Part shown: positions 42,353 through 47,021 of the stretch, one piece after another | Position numbering within the stretch: the first letter of the stretch is position 1 | Layout: each line of letters starts with the position of its first letter | From: an uncultured Porphyromonadaceae bacterium | GTDB lineage: Bacteria; Bacteroidota; Bacteroidia; Bacteroidales; Muribaculaceae | Direction of reading: 5' to 3' | DNA length: 47,021 nt | NCBI GenBank assembly: GCA_947073495.1 | Contig: CAMTMX010000012.1 | Span: 1 to 47,021 of the forward strand | Notes under the pieces: model-generated | What the model saw: only the letters and a program-made list of their open reading frames with translations | The model's database searches: none | Told to the model about the DNA's origin: nothing | Program-made: the position numbers and the translations under genes

Positions 42353-45300
42353 ATGAAGCGATTATTAAAAATAAGATATATTGTCTTGGCAAGTTGTCTT
42401 GTATTCCTGTTTAATGGATGCGTTGATGACGGGCTCGGATTTTCAGCAGACGATTTGCGTGATGGTGAGACCACTGTCATGCTCGACGTATCATTCTCTC
42501 CGTTTTCCGAAGGAAACCTTACAAGGGCAAATATCGAAAACGGGAACGGAAAGCGTTTGAGCGATCTGAAAGACTTGTGCATTCTTGTGTATGACTCAGA
42601 AGGGAATTTGGTCGATGACACCAAGTATCCCATGAAAATAGATCTTGATTCTCCGGAAATCAAATCTAATATCAAAGAAGTTAACCGAAACGATGCGGAT
42701 GCAAGTAACGAGAAGACCGCTGAAACCACAACAAAGACACTCTCGGGGCTATCGTTGAATTTGCCTTTCGGCAGATATTATATTGTCGCTGTTGCAAACC
42801 TTAAGGGAGGAACATTAACTACACTCAAAGCCAATCCCGAGAATATCTCCACCCTGAAAAAACTCAGGGAAATGAAAGTCGAGTGGGATAACACCAAGAT
42901 TGAAAATAACAGCGAATTGATGGGGTATTTTACGGATACTGAAATGAACAGTGGTGTGCCCTCGGCTATTAAATCTTTCGAGACTGTATCGGTTAACCGC
43001 CCGGGGATGAAACTCCGCGCCTGGTTACGCCGCTGCGCTTCGAAGATTACGATTGATTTTGACGGAAGCAAGCTTCGCGAAAACGTAACTGTCTACATCC
43101 AGAAAGCAGAAATAAAAGCTATACCTTACGACTGCACCTTAGGATTCGGACAGCCGTCAGGTTTTAATGAATCAGAGACTGCATATAATCATTATGCTAC
43201 AGATAATAATCCAGTTCCAAATGGTCTTTTGGAGGACACACCTCAAGTGATTTCATATTTGAAAAGGGGAGCAGACAACACCACATCCGAAGGAGATACA
43301 GAAGCAGAATTCGTTAAACCGGATGGACCAAACTGGGCAAAGATCACCAAAGGTATGCCTGTCATCAAAAATAATGTCGCAGATACGGATTATGACACTG
43401 CAGAAACAATTAACTTTCATTCAGAAAATGCAGACGCATTGTATTTTTATGAAAACATGCAGGATAATCCCGAACCGAAAAAGACAAAAATTCCTCATGC
43501 CGACCTTGAAAACGGTGGAGTGGCAAGTGCTGATTCCAAAGACGGAATCAAATGGGGTACTTATATAGAAGTGACCGGCTATTATGAATCGAATGCAGAC
43601 GGCAACTATTCTCACGGTAAAATCGTATATCGATTCATGTTGGGAAAGAACGTGACCGACAATTTTGAGGCAGAGCGTAACTATCATTACAAGCTGACAC
43701 TATGTCCCCGGGGAAACGGTAACGATGCTGACTGGCATATCGACTTCGATGAGCCAAAAGGATTCCACGTGCCCAATCCTTGGTATGTGTCGTATCTTTA
43801 TAACCATAAAGCAGTGCTTCCTTTCAAATATACCCCGGAGGAGGATGAAGAAATTATTGGATTAAAAGCGAAGATAGACAACAATCCATGGTATCCATCA
43901 GATTGGCAATATGAAGAACTTTCAAATACGGACAAAATAATTGAACCCACAACCCCCCCCGGAGATGAAGCTACTTCTTATAATAACACCACGAATAACC
44001 AACCATGGAACGGATTCCTGTCTTTACGTGCAACCAATAATGTTGTGGTTACGGATGTTATGGCAAAAGGGGAAGGGAACGTATGGAAAGGATATGGAGA
44101 AGCAGAAGACCAAAAGATTAATAAAGACTATTATTATGGTCACAAAGAAAATGGAGAAATAGTTGACAAAGGAATCGACAGATCTCAACGTACCTATCTG
44201 GAAAACGGAGAAATATACAACTATACCGATTTTGATGATAATCCGCAATTGAAAGAAGCTGAAGAATTCACCTATCAAAAAGACGGGAATTCTATGTCTT
44301 TTAATATTCCGCTTTTCACAAGGGCAAAGGTGTTAGTAAAACAGACAGGTTATTCCGGGAATAATCCTTTCGTGGATTATCAAAGAATAGCCCGAGTAAA
44401 ACTTACTGTCACTTTGAAAAACAAAAAGACGGGCGAAATAAAATATAAGGATGAACCTGTTAATGTCGTGCAGGTAAGACGTGTGGTCAATCCCAAGGGG
44501 GTATATAGGGATTACAATAATTTTGAACCCTTTCATGTAAAGATGATGTGGCTTGACGACAAGAAAAAAGAGTTTGAACCTGTGACTTCTCACGGTCCCT
44601 GGAAAGCTGAGATTATAGGCGATAAGAATTTCATCACTTTAGATGGTAAACAATCGGTATCCGGCTCTACGGAGACATCCATTGACTTTACAATCAGGTT
44701 TAACAGGACTAACAATAATAAAAATACAGTGAAAAATGCAGTTGTAAGGATTCTTTATCATAATTACACCTGTACCCACCTGATATTTGTACGTCAGGGT
44801 TATGCGCCTCAAGAACTGATGCCTCGATCAGCTTGTAAAGACAAAGATCATCTTGATGGAGGTGGAACTCCTACAAAATGGAGCACCTTCAATATGATTA
44901 GAGAGGGTATAGCTGCTACTGATCCAAGGGATGAGGGCTCTTTATTTAAATTTGGAAATTTGGAAGATGCCATTGACGCATACAACAATATACATAGAAC
45001 TGACAAAGGCAATGGAGAGCCTATGTATCATAACTTGCTGGATGACGAATTCAATAGACCGGATGCTGCCACAAAACTCCGACTTGTAAAAGAAGACGGC
45101 AGCTTGCAGTCTGAAGAAGAAGCTATAACATGGAGTGACATAAAGAGAAACGACAATGTCTCTGGAGATATGGCAAAAGCTGCCGATATGCGGGATTTCG
45201 AACAATTGTATTTGAGTGATAACATGCAATTTGGATACGGAGTGTTGTATGCAGACGGAGCAACGACTACTCAGGAAACAATGGCGGATGCCTATGGTTA

Positions 45301-45778
45301 TTATCGCAGAGACACACCTTCCGGACGTAGTCATAAAGGAATGCGCGGTCTATTTGTATACTATTGGGATGGCAAACTGACAGGAGGAGACCAATGTAAT
45401 GCAAGGAATTTATTCTTCCCGATAGGTAGATCCGGATATGGACACAGGAAAAATTATAGAGAAGGAATAAAAGGCGATCAACCGGGATATGGAATATTAA
45501 GATATGCATGTAATAGAGGTGAGGCGTATCCTGCTTTCGATGCCGCAGCGCCGATTATGACATCCATGTATAGACGACCGGGCGCCATCTATTGGTGCAG
45601 TACTCCTACCGTCGCACTTGAGTGGAACAATACCATAGATAAAAACAATTCCAAGGCGTATGGTCTTGACATTAACTATTTTTCATTTGATGTCAACCTG
45701 ATCTATGGTTCGAATGTAAACATGAATACCACTAGCGCTGATGATGGTGATGCATGCTTTGTCAGGACAGTTGAGTAG
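42353..45778 (+). CDS. giant fimbrial tip/adhesin candidate (DUF4906-like)
   Basis: An 1141-residue lipoprotein (MKRLLKIRYIVLASCLVFLFNGC, Cys23). N-terminal fimbrillin-like features include TVMLDVSFSPF and LKDLCILVYDSEGNLV, then FGRYYIVAVANLKGG. The middle holds RAWLRRCASKITIDFDGSKL, typical of DUF4906-type fimbrial proteins. An Ig-like stretch (about 765-820: FEPVTSHGPWKAEIIG ... IRFNR) precedes a C-terminal ~320-residue domain. That domain contains RGLFVYYWDGK and FPIGRSGYGHRKNYREG and may be a ligand-binding tip domain. The A+T content rises along this gene relative to the subunits before it. It is the last gene of the operon, ahead of a strong terminator. Confidence 0.8.
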   Translation: MKRLLKIRYIVLASCLVFLFNGCVDDGLGFSADDLRDGETTVMLDVSFSPFSEGNLTRANIENGNGKRLSDLKDLCILVYDSEGNLVDDTKYPMKIDLDSPEIKSNIKEVNRNDADASNEKTAETTTKTLSGLSLNLPFGRYYIVAVANLKGGTLTTLKANPENISTLKKLREMKVEWDNTKIENNSELMGYFTDTEMNSGVPSAIKSFETVSVNRPGMKLRAWLRRCASKITIDFDGSKLRENVTVYIQKAEIKAIPYDCTLGFGQPSGFNESETAYNHYATDNNPVPNGLLEDTPQVISYLKRGADNTTSEGDTEAEFVKPDGPNWAKITKGMPVIKNNVADTDYDTAETINFHSENADALYFYENMQDNPEPKKTKIPHADLENGGVASADSKDGIKWGTYIEVTGYYESNADGNYSHGKIVYRFMLGKNVTDNFEAERNYHYKLTLCPRGNGNDADWHIDFDEPKGFHVPNPWYVSYLYNHKAVLPFKYTPEEDEEIIGLKAKIDNNPWYPSDWQYEELSNTDKIIEPTTPPGDEATSYNNTTNNQPWNGFLSLRATNNVVVTDVMAKGEGNVWKGYGEAEDQKINKDYYYGHKENGEIVDKGIDRSQRTYLENGEIYNYTDFDDNPQLKEAEEFTYQKDGNSMSFNIPLFTRAKVLVKQTGYSGNNPFVDYQRIARVKLTVTLKNKKTGEIKYKDEPVNVVQVRRVVNPKGVYRDYNNFEPFHVKMMWLDDKKKEFEPVTSHGPWKAEIIGDKNFITLDGKQSVSGSTETSIDFTIRFNRTNNNKNTVKNAVVRILYHNYTCTHLIFVRQGYAPQELMPRSACKDKDHLDGGGTPTKWSTFNMIREGIAATDPRDEGSLFKFGNLEDAIDAYNNIHRTDKGNGEPMYHNLLDDEFNRPDAATKLRLVKEDGSLQSEEEAITWSDIKRNDNVSGDMAKAADMRDFEQLYLSDNMQFGYGVLYADGATTTQETMADAYGYYRRDTPSGRSHKGMRGLFVYYWDGKLTGGDQCNARNLFFPIGRSGYGHRKNYREGIKGDQPGYGILRYACNRGEAYPAFDAAAPIMTSMYRRPGAIYWCSTPTVALEWNNTIDKNNSKAYGLDINYFSFDVNLIYGSNVNMNTTSADDGDACFVRTVE

Positions 45779-45925
45779 GAGATAACGAATAATAGGCGTA
45801 AGTCTATACGAGGATTATAATCAATCATTTAGCATTAAGTAGTAGTAAGTAGTATGGGTTTATGAGCCGTCGTGAGACGTTTTGTAAACAAAGTATGTTG
45901 ACCACATACTTAAAACAGTTCCTAC

Positions 45926-45960
45926 AAGGGACGGAGCTTAATTGCCCCGTCCCTTTTTTA
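45926..45960 (+). terminator. terminator of the fimbrial operon
   Basis: AAGGGACGG (45926-45934) pairs exactly with CCGTCCCTT (45947-45955), followed by a T run to 45959. Confidence 0.9.
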
Positions 45961-46103
45961 ATTTTGAATGTTGAATGATTCATAATTCATAATTATCATT
46001 TGATACATAATTAGCTACGCTCAAGCTAAGGCAAGTCATAATGCATAATCTTTAAGCGGGTCACAATAATATTATTGGTGATGTGAGGCTATAAACTTTT
46101 ATA

Positions 46104-46133
46104 TAAAAAGAGCGGTGCTGACAAACACCGCTC
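46104..46133 (-). terminator. terminator of the hicAB operon
   Basis: On the minus strand GAGCGGTG (46126-46133) pairs with CACCGCTC (46110-46117) around TTTGTCAG, followed by TTTTTATA. Confidence 0.85.
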
Positions 46134-46171
46134 CGAATCGTGAGATTAAAGTTACCTTTGACAGGTATGAT

Positions 46172-46570
46172 TTATAGGGAAGCCGCCGCCATTTGCGAAC
46201 CGAGCTCCCTGACAGTTTTTAGTATTTTTTGGACTGTCTTTTCAGACGGAAAGGCTGAACCTGTTTTATAGGCTCTCAGTTTAGATTCGTTTATCCCCAC
46301 CTTCCTTGCGAACATTGATATGTTTATCCAATCGAAGCAATTGAAAAAAGATGGGATGTCGTAAGAGAAAGTCACATTGTCTATTTCCGGGAAGAAATCT
46401 CCTCTCTCGTATGCCATCTCTTTCATCTCATTGATTGCTACAAACAGATCATCTTTCGCCTGCTCAACAGATTCACCATATCCAATTGGGGTATATCCGG
46501 GTATTTCCTCGGATAGATAGGCACAATACATCCCATCCGTGCTTTTCTCTATGACCGCTGTAAAATCCAT
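46172..46570 (-). CDS. hicB: HicB-family antitoxin
   Basis: A 132-residue antitoxin; I chose the Met at 46570 (MDFTAVIEKSTDGMYCAYLSEE), where the HicB fold begins. Residues 1-55 show the partial RNase H-like HicB domain with GYTPIGYGESVEQAKDDL. The C-terminal half is a DNA-binding domain (WINISMFARKVGINESKLRAYK...). It should neutralise HicA and autorepress the operon. It lies 73 nt after hicA on the same strand, in the hicA-hicB order, and is followed by a terminator. Confidence 0.85.
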   Translation of the reverse strand: MDFTAVIEKSTDGMYCAYLSEEIPGYTPIGYGESVEQAKDDLFVAINEMKEMAYERGDFFPEIDNVTFSYDIPSFFNCFDWINISMFARKVGINESKLRAYKTGSAFPSEKTVQKILKTVRELGSQMAAASL

Positions 46571-46643
46571 AGCAAATAAATTAAATAAATTAAAGTTCTT
46601 TGACCATGCATACAATTTCCTTGCGAGGAGAGAGAGGCAGGGA

Positions 46644-46826
46644 TTATATCCCCGCCTTCCTCATGATGTTTCTGAGAGTGCCATTCGGCACTTCCTTCGA
46701 CGAATGTCTTCCAATCGTAAATGATTCTCCTGTAATGGGACTAAACCAAATATCATGGTTTGCTCCGTGTCTGGAAATGAAACATCCGGCTTCAATAAGC
46801 CGTCTCGTCAATTCAGATTGTTTCAT
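46644..46826 (-). CDS. hicA: HicA-family mRNA interferase toxin
   Basis: A 60-residue toxin; I chose the Met at 46826 (MKQSELTRRLIEAGC). HicA proteins have a dsRBD-like fold and cut mRNA. The conserved pattern GANHDIWFSPITGESFTIGRH includes the catalytic His. The C-terminus EVPNGTLRNIMRKAGI matches the family end (KEL..GTLR.I...AG). A promoter lies just upstream at 46881-46910. Confidence 0.88.
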   Translation of the reverse strand: MKQSELTRRLIEAGCFISRHGANHDIWFSPITGESFTIGRHSSKEVPNGTLRNIMRKAGI

Positions 46827-46880
46827 GATGTCAAAGAACTTTAATCTCGATGCAAAAGTAACAATTTTGTTGCTAATCCA

Positions 46881-46910
46881 CAAATGTAATCATAAAAAAC
46901 TTTTCGCAAA
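46881..46910 (-). promoter_or_regulatory. promoter for hicAB
   Basis: Minus strand: TTTG (46907-46910), 18-nt spacer, TACATTTG (46881-46888). The start codon of hicA is 55 nt downstream. 46911-47021 shows no gene. Confidence 0.6.
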
Positions 46911-47021
46911 TTATCAATAAGGGTGCAGGTTTATGCATTTTGAATGTGTGTGACGTGAAAAGTTGCATCAGTGGCTGTCAGCCGTTCATTCAGAGGAGTG
47001 AAAAGAGTTGACCTATTGTTT

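Larger units (their letters stand above)
45779..46171. other. intergenic with two convergent terminators and a few repeats
   Basis: No gene. 45785 begins AACGAATAAT, a 10-mer also found before the third leader motif (34311). A hairpin AAGTATG/CATACTT is at 45891-45911. TTTGAATGTTGAATG and GCATAAT units occupy 45961-46050. Terminators are listed separately. Confidence 0.6.

Overview
The window looks like a chromosomal segment of a gut-type Bacteroidales bacterium, possibly Muribaculaceae-like; the family is a guess. The evidence is the Bacteroidetes promoter pattern (TTTG, about 20 nt, TAnnTTTG) upstream of many genes, the near absence of Shine-Dalgarno sites, many lipoproteins with a Cys at about residue 17-27, and a FimA/Mfa-type fimbrial operon with DUF3575 and DUF3868 partners.

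Positions 1-17093 are mostly housekeeping: tRNA-Pro(GGG), D-aminoacyl-tRNA deacylase, metY with an AspT-type transporter, a GH13 amylase lipoprotein, leuA, a GH20 hexosaminidase, metG, a SprT-like metalloprotein, a family-2 glycosyltransferase, a glutaminyl-cyclase-like M28 lipoprotein and tyrS. This part is compact, has good promoters and terminators, and lacks the short repeats seen later, except around a small four-helix-bundle gene wedged between the M28 gene and tyrS.

Positions 17100-30250 hold a phage-derived head and DNA-packaging module: a beta-propeller-like virion protein, portal, large terminase with a probable small subunit, probable major capsid protein, connector-like proteins, three related small proteins and an S24/CI-like repressor. 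The reading frames are open, but no integrase, replication, lysis or recognisable tail genes are present. Strand order is scrambled, and every gap is packed with short repeats of mostly 7-nt period. These repeats also enter reading frames, where they read as 7-residue periods. A 99-bp near-perfect inverted repeat encloses the repressor and the three related genes.

Positions 30250-33740 carry one large alanine-rich coiled-coil surface lipoprotein gene. Upstream, two 21-bp exact inverted repeats enclose 155 bp. The only good Bacteroidetes-type promoter in that segment points away from the gene. This is the architecture of an invertible, phase-variable promoter in its OFF orientation, and I consider it the most interesting single signal.

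Positions 33900-45960 are a fimbrial operon behind one promoter and a roughly 380-nt leader: DUF3575, DUF3868, major fimbrillin, FimB/Mfa2-like anchor, a second fimbrillin-like lipoprotein and a giant DUF4906-like tip or adhesin candidate. Stem-loops and REP-like palindromes lie between the major and minor subunit genes. The window closes with a hicA-hicB toxin-antitoxin pair on the minus strand.
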